From NCBI RefSeq assembly GCF_004793545.1, contig NZ_SRYA01000016.1, positions 29,719 through 93,718 on the forward strand: DNA of 64,000 nucleotides, in the 5' to 3' direction. The notes beneath the pieces were generated by a model. That model was not told the origin of the DNA. It made no database searches and saw only the letters and a list, made by a program, of their open reading frames with translations. Made by a program: the position numbers and the translations under genes. Positions within the stretch are counted from its first letter, which is position 1; the number at the start of each line of letters is the position of its first letter. Shown here piece after piece: positions 16,148-25,659 of the stretch. This stretch comes from Petralouisia muris. GTDB lineage: Bacteria; Bacillota; Clostridia; Lachnospirales; Lachnospiraceae.

Positions 16148-18259
16148 TTATCTTTTATTTATGCTGACTAGGCGAATTTCATGGATATCCAAAATAGCCG
16201 AAATTAAAAGGGTATTCGCTTCTCCTACCTGAAGCATATCATATTCATATTTCGGTTCTGCCTGTTTCTCGATATATTGTCTCTGCTTTTCCGTAATTAC
16301 CGCAGGAGAGCCCATACCCCTCCAGATATCATAGCTGCTCCCATAATCACGGTTTACGATCAGGCTTTCTTTCTCATAGTTCCCCTCTTCCAAACCTTCC
16401 AGGTAAAAACGGACATCAAGCATTCCTTTATCCTCAAATCCATAATACCGGTCATAAGTACGCTGCTCCTCGTCCGAAAGGACATAATCAATATGCCTTT
16501 CCCGGTTATAGTGGCTGTAGTTGTACAGTAAAATCTTTACTTTTTTCCGGTCCTTTGTACAGGTCACAATATATCCCGTCCCTCTGTCTACTACAAACTC
16601 CTCCAGTTCCCCCAAAAGCCTGTATGCAAGATAAGACGCTTTGGGTATTCCCTGATATGTCATCAAGCCATATCCGCCGTAATATGTATTCTGCCCTGTA
16701 ATCATACGCTCTGTGTTATCTGTCAGGTGGCAAAACGCAAATGCCCTGATATCCTCTGTGTTTTCCAAAATATTTTTCACAATAAACGCAGCTTTAAAAC
16801 AGGTATCGTTTCCCAGGTCAGACTGCCAGATTGTTGAATTCCATGCTGTCAGGAAAGTGGGACGGTCCTTTACCCCCTGTTCTTCCAAAATCTCCTTTAC
16901 CATATGCACTTCTTTAAAAAGTATATCAGCATTCCTGCTGGGAACCACCCCATATCTTTCGATCAGGTGGCGGAGTACGCCTTCCACTATAAACGCCCAT
17001 TTCTTCAGATCAGAGGGAAGATGAAGACAGGAAAACAGGCCAAACATCTGTGTTTGGCGTTCTGCCAGCTTTGTTGGCGTAAAGCCGAATTCTATACATG
17101 GCCTGATATCCACAGAGTTCAGGAAATCCATCACCATATCTACATAAATAAAACTCAGATACGGCGTCCCATCCGGCTTTTCGTGATATACATCCATACT
17201 GTCATCCAAAAGTCCATGAAAGTATGCATATTGAAATTCGATTTCCCTCTTTGCACGGCGTACCGCCTCACGTACATTTTCAAACATAAGGTCCTTTGCC
17301 CATCCTACGCTGATCGCCACATTATGGTTCAGCCTGGCCTTCCCGCTGTCCTTTCGGATATCAATTTTCAAACGGACTGGCTCTTCACTGCCTTTCAACA
17401 GGATGTTGAGATTTTCGGCACAGGAAATATATTTTGTCAGGCTCATAATTGATAACGGCCTTTCCCGCGCCTCCTCTTCCTTCTCTTTTTTTTCCTCCGC
17501 TTTCCGGTATCCATTTGGAGTATTGCCAAACTGCTGCCTGAAATTTATAATGAACGTATTCACATTAGAAAATCCACAGGACATTGCAATCTCCGTTATG
17601 GATTCTTTTGTGGCAGACAGCATATGCGCCGCTTTGTTCAGCCTTAGCTTTCGCACATACTCTGAAAAAGAAATATGCATCAGACGTTTAAATTCACGCG
17701 ACAGATAACTGGGAGAAAGGTAAAAGCGCTCCGCAACCGTCTGTAAAGAAATATTTTCCTGACAATGGCTGCCCACGTATAAAAGAATTTCCCTCATACG
17801 CCCTGTCTCTTCCCGCATTCTCCATTCTGGAATCTCTTCCTCTGCAAAATGCTGCCTCAGGACAGAAAGAACCGCATAAAGTTCACTCAGGATTGTCATT
17901 CTCCCGTCCGCAGCATGTTCCAGAAATTCTTTGTACATAATGGCAAGCCTTGCTTTCAAAAGCCGAAAATAGTCTTCCCTTCCTGGCTGGATACAACTGC
18001 AGCATTTTATTTTTCCTATATTTGCCTGATACACGAGTGATTGGCGAATAAAAGCAGAAAGTGTATGTCCGCCAGCCTCCCTGTATATCTCATGATATTC
18101 AAACATATCAAATACGATGATATCTTCCTCTTTCATAACAAAATTGATTCCGTTTATCATCACGGCCAGCCGCCCAGACAATACAAACAGAAGCTCCATC
18201 TCATCATGAAAGTGCGGTATACTTGTATCACAATCTAATTCAAAACGGATCTCATCCAT
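16148..18259 (-). CDS. AraC-family regulator fused to a degenerate GH39-like domain
   Basis: Residues 1-100 form a cupin-type sensing domain (FHDEMELLFVLSGRLAVMING). Residues 160-255 are an AraC DNA-binding domain with two helix-turn-helix motifs (ENISLQTVAERFYLSPSYLS and ESITEIAMSCGFSNVNTF). From about residue 270 to 690 the protein resembles a GH39 beta-xylosidase barrel and its beta-sandwich. The family nucleophile lies in a T-E-(F/W)-N motif, but here residue 472 is Ala (TAWNST). The region that should carry the acid/base Glu is missing between RYG (437) and VVPSRNADILFKE, so the barrel is shortened. It is therefore either a sugar sensor or a decaying enzyme domain. The gene lies upstream of the esterase-symporter pair, 174 bp away, and probably controls it. 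Confidence 0.85.
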   Translation of the reverse strand: MDEIRFELDCDTSIPHFHDEMELLFVLSGRLAVMINGINFVMKEEDIIVFDMFEYHEIYREAGGHTLSAFIRQSLVYQANIGKIKCCSCIQPGREDYFRLLKARLAIMYKEFLEHAADGRMTILSELYAVLSVLRQHFAEEEIPEWRMREETGRMREILLYVGSHCQENISLQTVAERFYLSPSYLSREFKRLMHISFSEYVRKLRLNKAAHMLSATKESITEIAMSCGFSNVNTFIINFRQQFGNTPNGYRKAEEKKEKEEEARERPLSIMSLTKYISCAENLNILLKGSEEPVRLKIDIRKDSGKARLNHNVAISVGWAKDLMFENVREAVRRAKREIEFQYAYFHGLLDDSMDVYHEKPDGTPYLSFIYVDMVMDFLNSVDIRPCIEFGFTPTKLAERQTQMFGLFSCLHLPSDLKKWAFIVEGVLRHLIERYGVVPSRNADILFKEVHMVKEILEEQGVKDRPTFLTAWNSTIWQSDLGNDTCFKAAFIVKNILENTEDIRAFAFCHLTDNTERMITGQNTYYGGYGLMTYQGIPKASYLAYRLLGELEEFVVDRGTGYIVTCTKDRKKVKILLYNYSHYNRERHIDYVLSDEEQRTYDRYYGFEDKGMLDVRFYLEGLEEGNYEKESLIVNRDYGSSYDIWRGMGSPAVITEKQRQYIEKQAEPKYEYDMLQVGEANTLLISAILDIHEIRLVSINKR

Positions 18260-18336
18260 ATTTCTTCTCCATAAATAAAACGTACTTTTTATTCATATTT
18301 TCATTGCCGTATATGTTTTACCAGACAAAAGTTCCT

Positions 18337-18753
18337 TCAAGTCTCTGCTTCATGGTTTTCTGTATCCCAGCACCATCTGGCAATTTTTTGAATTAAATAA
18401 GTATCAACATTTCCATATGGAATGCGTATGGTTCCTTTATCCACCTTATATTTTTTCAATTCTTCTTTAAATTCCACTACCGCTTCTGGACCAGGATAAA
18501 ATCCAATATGTTTTTTTGAAGCAGCAAAATGAAGAATGTTATGTTTTTTCCAGTATGTCGGCATGCTCCAGGAAATACGTTCCTCAGCCTCTGGCAAAGC
18601 CTGCCGCAAAGCCTGTCTTATAAGAAACAGATCCGCTTGCTTTTCAGCATCCTGACGTATAATATATTCTTCAATAGTTTTCGGTTTCTCTCCACAAAAA
18701 TGACTTTGATTGGTATTTTTAAATTCTTTTCCACATTTAGGGCATTTCCACAT
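18337..18753 (-). CDS. DUF1801-type protein with zinc-ribbon start
   Basis: This 138-residue protein starts at 18753 with GGAGATATTTT upstream. The N-terminus MWKCPKCGKEFKNTNQSHFC has a C-x-x-C and a following H/C pair consistent with a small zinc ribbon. The rest matches the DUF1801/YdhG-like fold: a helix pair, RISWSMPTYWKKHNILHFAASKKHIGFYP in parts, then KGTIRIPYG. Such proteins are frequent single-domain cytosolic proteins; roles suggested include iron or small-ligand binding, none proven. It stands alone between the AraC regulator and the MgtC-like gene. Confidence 0.78.
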   Translation of the reverse strand: MWKCPKCGKEFKNTNQSHFCGEKPKTIEEYIIRQDAEKQADLFLIRQALRQALPEAEERISWSMPTYWKKHNILHFAASKKHIGFYPGPEAVVEFKEELKKYKVDKGTIRIPYGNVDTYLIQKIARWCWDTENHEAET

Positions 18754-18936
18754 AAAATATCTCCAGCAAACGACATAAGGTATATACTGATGCCCGAATT
18801 TGGACGATAAAAGCACACACATACCCAATATGCCACTTTAAAATATAAATTTTTCTTTTTTTATCATTATCTTATCTTTCATAAAAAGACTCTGGCATTG
18901 AGTCTGGCCGCCTGCGCAAATCCATCGCCTTTTGAA

Positions 18937-19635
18937 TCAGATCGTAAACTTCAATATTTCCGGGTGCTTCTCCACATATTCCGCCAGGCGGCAAAGTTCC
19001 GCTCCCATTGCAGTCCGAACCAGCATCTCTAAACGGATGTATTCTCCTTTTCTTCTGGTTTGGAATTTCAAAATCCGACATTGATAGGTATTTTCCAGTT
19101 CCCGTCGAATTTCCTGACTGATTTGTCCGGGATTTTCTTCATTGCAGCGATACTCCATCTCAATTTCATATACATCTTTGATAATATGAGACATTTTTCC
19201 CTGACGGCCCAGAAATATTTCCACCAAAATCACGATTCCTGTAGTGCAGATTCCTATCACATACAATCCGGCTCCTACCGCCATCCCCACTCCAAGGGTA
19301 GCCCAAATGCCGGCGGAGGTGGTGATTCCGCTGACATTTTTATTTCGGGAAAAAATCACGCCGGAACCCAGAAATCCAATGGCTGCCACAGCACCCGCCG
19401 CCATTCTGGAAGGGTCTGCCCGAACAAATTCTCCCGTCACATCCTGAAATCCGTATTTGGACAGAATAATCATCAGTGCAGAAGATACGGCCACAATCAC
19501 ATGGGTGCGGATTCCTGCCGTTTTCTTTCTGCTCTCCCGTTCATATCCAATAGTTCCCCCGCAGCATCCCGCCAGCAAAATCCTCACCATCCACTCCAAC
19601 TGCTGTATTACAAAAGCCATATTCAATTCTCCCAT
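18937..19635 (-). CDS. MgtC/SapB-family membrane protein
   Basis: This 232-residue protein has four or five N-terminal membrane helices with the MgtC signature: GGTIGYERESRKKTAGIRTHVIV near residue 25, then RMAAGAVAAIGFLGSGVIF and ITTSAGIWATLGVGMAVGAG. The last 80 residues form a soluble ACT-like cytoplasmic domain. Family members affect Mg2+ homeostasis and, in pathogens, F-type ATPase activity; many Firmicutes copies have no defined function. The first ATG at 19635 has GAGGTG nearby. No magnesium riboswitch or other leader is evident within the 95 bp before it. Confidence 0.88.
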   Translation of the reverse strand: MGELNMAFVIQQLEWMVRILLAGCCGGTIGYERESRKKTAGIRTHVIVAVSSALMIILSKYGFQDVTGEFVRADPSRMAAGAVAAIGFLGSGVIFSRNKNVSGITTSAGIWATLGVGMAVGAGLYVIGICTTGIVILVEIFLGRQGKMSHIIKDVYEIEMEYRCNEENPGQISQEIRRELENTYQCRILKFQTRRKGEYIRLEMLVRTAMGAELCRLAEYVEKHPEILKFTI

Positions 19636-19729
19636 ACCGCACCTCTTTTCTTATTGCGCACGCCAACCCAGAGAATGCCTCACTTCTTCGCTGTCTGTAA
19701 AAACCAGGAATGTTTCTTCCTCCACAAAC

Positions 19730-21277
19730 CTACCGGAACAGAGAATATTCTTCCATATTCCAGATTTCCGTCACGATCTCCTGATAAAATTCAGGCTCAT
19801 GGCACACTAAAAGAACCGCGCCTTTATATTCCTGCAAAGCCCGTTTCAGTTCTGCCTTTGCATCCACATCCAAATGATTGGTGGGCTCGTCCAGCAGCAG
19901 AATATTAGTATCCACATTCAAAAGCTTGCACAGCCGCACCTTGGCCTGTTCCCCTCCGCTTAACACCTTGACCTTGCTTTCTATATGCTTGGTGGTAAGA
20001 CCGCATTTCGCCAGTGCGGAACGAACCTCATACTGGGTATAAGCAGGAAAAGTCTCCCAGATTTCTTCGATACAGCTGTTTTCGCTGACAGGCATTTCCT
20101 GTTCAAAATACCCCGGATACAGATAATCCCCCAACCTGACTTTTCCGGACGCCGGTTTTATCAAACCCAGCACGCTTTTTAAAAATGTGGATTTTCCAAT
20201 TCCATTAGCTCCTGTCACCGCAATTTTCTCCCCTCGTTCCAGCCTGAGGTTGATGGGTGCAGACAGAGGTTTTTCATATCCCAGTACCAGATCATCTGTC
20301 TCGAAAATCATCTTTCCCGCCGCTCTGGCGTTCCTGAAAAAGAATTCCGGCTTGGGACGCTCTGCCGCAAGCTGAATAACTTCCATTTTATCCAGTTTTT
20401 TCTGTCTGGACATTGCCATATTTCTGGTTGCCACCCTTGATTTATTTCTTGCAACAAAATCCTTCAAATCTTCTATCTCTTTCTGCTGCCTCTTATATGC
20501 CGCTTCCATCTGAGATTTCTTCATCTCATAGACTTCCATAAATTTATCATAATCCCCTACGTAGCGGGTCAATTCCTGATTTTCCATATGATAAATGATA
20601 TTGATTACGCTGTTTAAAAAGGGGATATCATGGGAAATCAGGATAAATGCATTTTCATAGTCCAAAAGATAGCGTTTCAGCCATTCAATATGATTCTCAT
20701 CCAGATAATTGGTAGGCTCGTCCAGCAGCAGGATATCCGGCTTTTCTAACAACAGCTTTGCCAACAGCACCTTCGTCCGCTGCCCGCCGCTTAATTCTGA
20801 CACATCCGTATCCAGTCCCAGCTCCATCACGCCCAGAGCCCTTGCCACTTCCTCCACCTTGGCGTCAATCATATAAAAATCATGCTGTTCCAACAATTCC
20901 TGCATAGTTCCTGTTTCCTCTAATAAACGGTTCATTTCCTTTTCATCCGCTGCGCCCATGGCTTCAAACATCCGGTTCATTTCCGCTTCCATCTCAAACA
21001 GAAATGAAAATGCACTGCGCAAAACGTCTCCCACTGTCATGCCCTGTTTTAACACGGTATGCTGATCCAGATAGCCGGCGCGCACATGCCTGGCCCATTC
21101 CACGTTTCCCGCATCCGGCTGCAGCTGGCCGGTTACAATATTCAAAAATGTAGATTTCCCCTCTCCATTTGCTCCAATCAGGCCGATATGTTCCCCCTTT
21201 AACAACCGGAAAGATACATCATTGAAAATCGCCCTGTCCCCGAACCCATGGGTTAAATTTTTTACATCCAAAATCAT
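19730..21277 (-). CDS. ABC-F family ATPase
   Basis: This soluble protein of 515 residues has two ATP-binding cassettes: Walker A GANGEGKST and signature LSGGQRTKV in the first, GANGIGKST and LSGGEQAKV in the second, each followed by a Walker B LLLDEPTN. The linker between them, with about 80 charged residues (MKKSQMEAAYKRQQKEIEDL in part), is the P-site tRNA-interaction motif typical of ABC-F translation factors. ABC-F proteins act on ribosomes to relieve stalling or protect against antibiotics. The start at 21277 follows AAGGAGACAGAATT. Without comparison I cannot say whether it is a housekeeping EttA/YkpA-like member or a resistance type. Confidence 0.92.
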   Translation of the reverse strand: MILDVKNLTHGFGDRAIFNDVSFRLLKGEHIGLIGANGEGKSTFLNIVTGQLQPDAGNVEWARHVRAGYLDQHTVLKQGMTVGDVLRSAFSFLFEMEAEMNRMFEAMGAADEKEMNRLLEETGTMQELLEQHDFYMIDAKVEEVARALGVMELGLDTDVSELSGGQRTKVLLAKLLLEKPDILLLDEPTNYLDENHIEWLKRYLLDYENAFILISHDIPFLNSVINIIYHMENQELTRYVGDYDKFMEVYEMKKSQMEAAYKRQQKEIEDLKDFVARNKSRVATRNMAMSRQKKLDKMEVIQLAAERPKPEFFFRNARAAGKMIFETDDLVLGYEKPLSAPINLRLERGEKIAVTGANGIGKSTFLKSVLGLIKPASGKVRLGDYLYPGYFEQEMPVSENSCIEEIWETFPAYTQYEVRSALAKCGLTTKHIESKVKVLSGGEQAKVRLCKLLNVDTNILLLDEPTNHLDVDAKAELKRALQEYKGAVLLVCHEPEFYQEIVTEIWNMEEYSLFR

Positions 21278-21717
21278 AATTCTGTCTCCTTTTGCCGATG
21301 GCAGAAAAATATATTTTGATTTCATCATACCATTTTTCTGGTGCGAATACAATTCTTATATGCAATGCGACCTTGCTGAATTACGGAAATATTACGATGC
21401 TGGCGACTGGTTTAACTTTTTCTTAACAAAAATAGGTCCCTATATTTTTATCATATCCGCCTCTTCGTTTGCTTCTAAACTTATATAGCGGAAAACAGAA
21501 AAACATTTTTACATTATTCTAGGAAGATTAGCAAATCATTTGGCAAATAGGTATACTCTTGTGTATAAAATAAGGTTACACTTATTCACCATCCGGCTTT
21601 TCACAGCGGCACTGCAAAAATCCAATCCCCGCCACAGCCGAATGGGGAACCATACAAGATTTTTGGCAGTTATGTGCAGGATAAAGCCGGATCTTACAAA
21701 AGATGGAGGTAACAGAT
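21278..21717. other. Intergenic region holding repeat copy A and the recombinase promoter
   Basis: This 440-bp spacer lies between two divergently transcribed genes. It contains the half-palindrome repeat copy A at 21531-21544 with a promoter-like extension (TTGGCA at 21540, an 18-bp spacer, TATAAA), directed towards the tyrosine recombinase gene. The stretch 21590-21700 includes a weak open frame with no ribosome site; I see nothing else. Confidence 0.5.
21531..21575 (+). repeat. Palindromic repeat, half copy A with promoter extension
   Basis: The core GCAAATCATTTGGC at 21531-21544 is shared with copies B and C. It is followed by a segment (AAATAGGTATACTCTTG, then TGTATAA) nearly identical to the left arm of copy B read on its other strand. 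The TTGGCA and TATAAA boxes with an 18-bp spacer could be a promoter. No second palindrome arm is visible to the left, unlike copies B and C. Confidence 0.6.
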
Positions 21718-22296
21718 ATGGGTACTACGCAACCGATCAGAAAGAAGGAAGAATTGAAACAATTTATGGACTATTACCGAAACACCCGCCCAAACGCCAG
21801 AAATTATGTATTGATTACATTTGGACTGCACACTGCGCTTCGGATCAGCGATATTCTGAATCTGAGCTGGCGGGATGTATATGATTTTGAAAAAAGCCGT
21901 TTCCGCAACCATATTTTTGTACGGGAGGATAAAACCGGTAAGGAAAATATTGTAGCCTTAAACACACATTTAAAAGATTCTCTGGAACTTTACAAAAGAC
22001 TGAGAAATCCTTCCTCAAAAGACTACATTTTTACCAAGACAACTAATTTTTCCCGCCCGTTAAGCCGTTCTCAGGCATTCCGCATCATAAAAAAAGCGGC
22101 CATAGAAACGCTCCACGACCCCCATATCAGCTGCCATTCCCTTCGGAAAACCTTTGGTTATCATGCATGGAAACAGGGCGTCCCGCCTGCCCTGTTAATG
22201 GAAATATACAATCATTCTTCTTATGCCATTACCAAAAGATACCTGGGAATAGCCCAGGATGAGCGGGATTCCATTTTTATGGATATCGATTTTTAA
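21718..22296 (+). CDS. Minimal tyrosine recombinase (catalytic domain only)
   Basis: This 192-residue protein starts at 21718 after GGAGGTAACAGAT. It has all the tyrosine-recombinase catalytic residues in order: Arg in HTALRISDILNLSW, Lys in REDKTGKEN, His-x-x-Arg in CHSLRKTFGYHAW, a His in IYNHSSYAIT and the nucleophile Tyr in KRYLGI. The N-terminal core-binding domain found in XerC/D-type enzymes is essentially absent (about 15 residues before the catalytic fold). Such stand-alone catalytic domains are known in some fimbrial invertases and small recombinases. A repeat family lies beside it (21531) and at 24451 and 26733; these may be its substrates or unrelated promoters. Confidence 0.87.
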   Translation: MGTTQPIRKKEELKQFMDYYRNTRPNARNYVLITFGLHTALRISDILNLSWRDVYDFEKSRFRNHIFVREDKTGKENIVALNTHLKDSLELYKRLRNPSSKDYIFTKTTNFSRPLSRSQAFRIIKKAAIETLHDPHISCHSLRKTFGYHAWKQGVPPALLMEIYNHSSYAITKRYLGIAQDERDSIFMDIDF

Positions 22297-22417
22297 ATTT
22301 CACCAAATATGCTGCCCTGTAAAAGCCATTCACTGGCCGCGCAGGGCAGTAAGAACGAAAAGAATCTATGTTAAAAATTCCATAAATGCAGACAAACAGC
22401 AGCCGCCTTTTTCTGCA

Positions 22418-24253
22418 TCACTTTTTTCCACAGCACTTTTTATATTTCTTTCCGCTTCCGCAGGGGCAGGGATCGTTGGGATATATTTTCTTCTCCTTAG
22501 GCTCCGCAGGCTTGTCTGCGCTTCCCCGCATTGGCACAATCTTTGCCCCGGAATGCTGGAGCGGCACCGGCCTTGCTTCTGACAGTTCAGCAGGCATATG
22601 CCCTCTCAGCTCAAACATACGGGTATGGTTATTTGCGTCTGCCATCAGGGACGCAAATTTCTCTATATGCCATTTTGAACCAAATACCATTCCACTTCCG
22701 TTCAGCACACCCATAATATCAGAAAGCATCTTCCCTTTGGCAAACTCCTGATAAATAAATGCGCACAGCTCCTCCGCCTCCTCTGTATCATATTTCAGTT
22801 CCTGGCTAAAGAACTCTTTCAGCTTCCAATAAGCAGGTTCTCCCGTAAAATATTTGTTCTGATCGTAATCATGCACTTCTGCTTCAGAAGGAATGTAATA
22901 ATCCACCTTCCTCTGAATTTTTTCTATTTTTCGGTATAAACGCTTTTCCTTCAATACATTTAAAAACATTTTCCCGTCCGCAAGGCTGCAAGGATTCATT
23001 TCTTCTGGAATCTTTTGGAAAATTTCCAGAAATTCTTCATAGCTGACGGCATATTCTTTTTTTTGGCTGTATATTTCACAGGCAACTTTAGCCGGCGCCA
23101 CCCCGTAAAGGAACCCAAAGCTTTCCAGACATTTCAGCATCCAATTGAGCCTTTTTCGCTCCCGTTGGAATTGAGGAGTATTTATGGTCTGATATACCTG
23201 AATCACCTCTTTTGGCACTTCTATATATTCATCCCGAAAATAAGCAATATAATCCATCTCGAAAACTGCATCCAAACCTTCCCACTCCTCATCGGTGGGG
23301 GAAAAACATTCCCGCTCCATAGCTGCTTCGAATGCCGCAATCTCCCGATCCTCCAGAATCAGCAGGCGTTTCCTCATCACGGCAGGCGTCAGAATTTCAT
23401 TGGCGATTTTCTCTGCCAAATCATCTTTTTTCAGTCTGGAATAATGCAGATGCAGCTCCTTGGCCATCTCTGTCAGATCCGCTTTTTCATAACTGGAAAG
23501 CATGTCCTTTACCATCGGATCACGGGATTTTTGATCATTCCCCTGGGATTTCTTCCTTTTATCAATTTCCTCTCCCAGCAGGTTTTTCAGCAATTCTTCC
23601 CGCTGAATTCCCGAAGAATCCACGAATTGATTGATTAAATCAGGCATGGAAAGCTGGTTGCGCTCTGTCCGGCTCTCAGGGTTTTCACAGACCCGGATTC
23701 CATCGTTTCCTGATTCAAAATCTTCTCTGAGCTTCTGGAAACTCCTGTAATCAGCCTCTCCGTTGTAAACCTGATATTTTTCCCTTAACAGAGAATTTTT
23801 CTCAAGGGAATCACTCCAGCTTCCTGCGAAACCCACTTCTTTTGAAATGAGGGGGCTTTGGATCGGAACCTTCCCTCCTTTTTGTTTCTCCATTACCTCT
23901 GAGGCCTTCTTTTCTATTTCAATTCGGTATTCTGCCTTCCGGCCTTCCTCCTGCTGCACCCGGAAGGTAAACCACTTCTCAGAACTCAGCAATTCATTGA
24001 CAAAAGTATCGGATGCGCTGCGATAACTATAGAAAAAACCTTTCCGATAATTCACATCTTCTTTCCACTCGTTCAAGGTTACCTTCTTCTGGTAAAAATC
24101 AAATTCATAATTATCTGTTTTTTCACAGTCCAGCATTTCCTCTAACATCCATGCAAGCTGTGTAAAGGTAATGCCTTCCGGGACAAACCCCCGCCGCCAG
24201 ACAGGAGGCTTTGCGCCTTTTATTTTCATTTTAAGCTGAAACCAGTCCATCAT
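22418..24253 (-). CDS. pRiA4b ORF-3-like / SEC-C motif protein of unknown function
   Basis: This 611-residue cytosolic protein has three recognisable parts. Residues 1-150 resemble the plasmid pRiA4b ORF-3-like domain (LKMKIKGAKPPVWRRGFVPEGITFTQL in pieces). A middle section near 255-290 looks like a SAP/Rho-N-type helical motif (ELHLHYSRLKKDDLAEKIANEI). The C-terminus is a SEC-C zinc motif (NDPCPCGSGKKYKKCCGKK, Cys-x-Cys...Cys-Cys). Residues 300-540 are helical and unassigned. ORF-3-like domains occur in many mobile-element and stress loci. It is transcribed from the palindromic repeat B region, divergently from the EamA gene. The role is unknown. Confidence 0.78.
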   Translation of the reverse strand: MMDWFQLKMKIKGAKPPVWRRGFVPEGITFTQLAWMLEEMLDCEKTDNYEFDFYQKKVTLNEWKEDVNYRKGFFYSYRSASDTFVNELLSSEKWFTFRVQQEEGRKAEYRIEIEKKASEVMEKQKGGKVPIQSPLISKEVGFAGSWSDSLEKNSLLREKYQVYNGEADYRSFQKLREDFESGNDGIRVCENPESRTERNQLSMPDLINQFVDSSGIQREELLKNLLGEEIDKRKKSQGNDQKSRDPMVKDMLSSYEKADLTEMAKELHLHYSRLKKDDLAEKIANEILTPAVMRKRLLILEDREIAAFEAAMERECFSPTDEEWEGLDAVFEMDYIAYFRDEYIEVPKEVIQVYQTINTPQFQRERKRLNWMLKCLESFGFLYGVAPAKVACEIYSQKKEYAVSYEEFLEIFQKIPEEMNPCSLADGKMFLNVLKEKRLYRKIEKIQRKVDYYIPSEAEVHDYDQNKYFTGEPAYWKLKEFFSQELKYDTEEAEELCAFIYQEFAKGKMLSDIMGVLNGSGMVFGSKWHIEKFASLMADANNHTRMFELRGHMPAELSEARPVPLQHSGAKIVPMRGSADKPAEPKEKKIYPNDPCPCGSGKKYKKCCGKK

Positions 24254-24450
24254 TTTCTCCTTTGCTTCTGTATGCTCTGTTTATAAAATCCTTTCTTCCA
24301 TCTTATGACAATCTGGAAATAAAAGCAATGGTTCTTTTTTTCTTCCACATTCGGACTTTCTCATCGTCTTTCTATGCCTGAAGTTCCCTGATACATTAGC
24401 CATAGATATTATGCTCTTGACTTTGCAGGCGCTTGTGTTATACTCAAGAA

Positions 24451-24535
24451 CATATTTCTTTGCCAAATAATTTGCTGTTCTTCTTAAAATAGCAGAAATC
24501 TGTTGGCAAATCATTTGGCTCACGGTCACGGGTAT
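24451..24535. repeat. Palindromic repeat copy B with divergent promoter-like arms
   Basis: The arms are GCCAAATAATTTGC (24462-24475) and GCAAATCATTTGGC (24506-24519), one mismatch over 14 bp, separated by 30 bases. Read on the minus strand, TTGGCA followed by an 18-bp spacer and TATAAC could be a promoter for the SEC-C gene. The right arm (GGCTCACGGTCACGGGTAT) heads towards the EamA gene. Copy B as a whole is homologous to the reverse complement of copy C at 26733-26805, so the two flank the EamA-asnA segment in opposite orientation. Confidence 0.65.
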
Positions 24536-24568
24536 ATCTTACAAATAAAAAGCAAGGAGATTACTAAA

Positions 24569-25462
24569 ATGTACAACAAACCAAAGGACAATTATATCCG
24601 GGGCGTTTTGACAATCCTCATGTCTGCATTCTGCTTTGCATGTATGAATGTCTGTATCCGCCTGTCGGGGAATCTCCCATCCATGCAAAAAAGCTTCTTC
24701 CGCAATCTGGTAGCCGCTGTTTTTGCCGGAATCATTATCCTTAAAAGACGCCGGGGATCGCAGCCGGTTTCTCTGCATATTCCAAAGGAAGCCCGGCCTG
24801 CCCTCATTCTGAGGTGTGTGTTCGGCACTGTAGGCATCCTCTGCAATTTCTACGCTGTGGATCATCTGCTTGTGGCGGACGCTTCTATTTTAAACAAGCT
24901 GTCGCCTTTTTTTGCTGTTATTTTTTCTTATTTCCTGCTGAAAGAAAAAATACTGCCCTTTCAGGCTGCCTGCATTTTCTCAGCCTTCTGCGGCTGCCTG
25001 TTTATCGTAAAACCAGGATTTCACAATGCTGCGCTGCTTCCCGCATTAATCGGAGTATGCGGCGGCCTTGGGGCTGGCATTGCCTATACCATGGTGCGTA
25101 AGCTGGGAACCATGAAGGTCAAAGGACCGGTGATTGTTTTCTACTTCTCTCTGTTTTCCTGCCTGTTTGTCACGCCATGGATTGTTATGGACTTTGCGCC
25201 CATGACGCTGGGCCAGACCATGACTTTACTGCTGACGGGCTTGTTTGCAGCAGGCGGCCAGTTTGCCATTACCGCCGCTTATACCTACGCCCCTGCCAAA
25301 AAGATATCCATTTTTGATTATTCTCAGATTATTTTTGCGGCAATTCTTGGGTTTGCCTTGTTTGGAGAGATACCGGACAGATACAGCTTTATCGGATACG
25401 CCCTGGTGATTGGGGCTTCCCTGATGATGTTTTTGTATAACTGCCGCCGGGAAGCGGATTAA
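24569..25462 (+). CDS. EamA-family (drug/metabolite) transporter
   Basis: The start at 24569 has AAGGAGATTACTAAA upstream; 297 residues with about ten transmembrane helices in two EamA repeats. Motifs fit DMT exporters: FRNLVAAVFAG in the first repeat, ILNKLSPFFAVIFSYFLLKEK ending the first, and KISIFDYSQIIFAAILGFALFGE in the second. The family exports amino acids, nucleotides or drugs. A hairpin GACAGG-ATT-CCTGTC (25469-25483) follows the gene. The next gene is asnA with its own promoter, so functional linkage is uncertain; amino-acid export is possible. Confidence 0.86.
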   Translation: MYNKPKDNYIRGVLTILMSAFCFACMNVCIRLSGNLPSMQKSFFRNLVAAVFAGIIILKRRRGSQPVSLHIPKEARPALILRCVFGTVGILCNFYAVDHLLVADASILNKLSPFFAVIFSYFLLKEKILPFQAACIFSAFCGCLFIVKPGFHNAALLPALIGVCGGLGAGIAYTMVRKLGTMKVKGPVIVFYFSLFSCLFVTPWIVMDFAPMTLGQTMTLLLTGLFAAGGQFAITAAYTYAPAKKISIFDYSQIIFAAILGFALFGEIPDRYSFIGYALVIGASLMMFLYNCRREAD

Positions 25463-25591
25463 TTGCCCGACAGGATTCCTGTCAACCCTCTGCCGAAATC
25501 TCTGTCTCCCTAAAACGGACTGATTTTATGATAAAATATCTGATGGAAAACTATGATTCTTTATCATTTTTTCCAAACTTTATCTTCCTTA

Positions 25592-25620
25592 TTGAAAAAT
25601 CACATCCACAGGCATATAAT
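25592..25620 (+). promoter_or_regulatory. Sigma-A promoter of asnA
   Basis: TTGAAA (25592-25597), exactly 17 bp, then a perfect TATAAT (25615-25620). It lies 40 bp upstream of the asnA start codon. No T-box or other leader fits between promoter and ribosome site. Confidence 0.75.
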
Positions 25621-25659
25621 TGATACCGGAAAAGAAAACAACGCATATAAGGAGACAAT

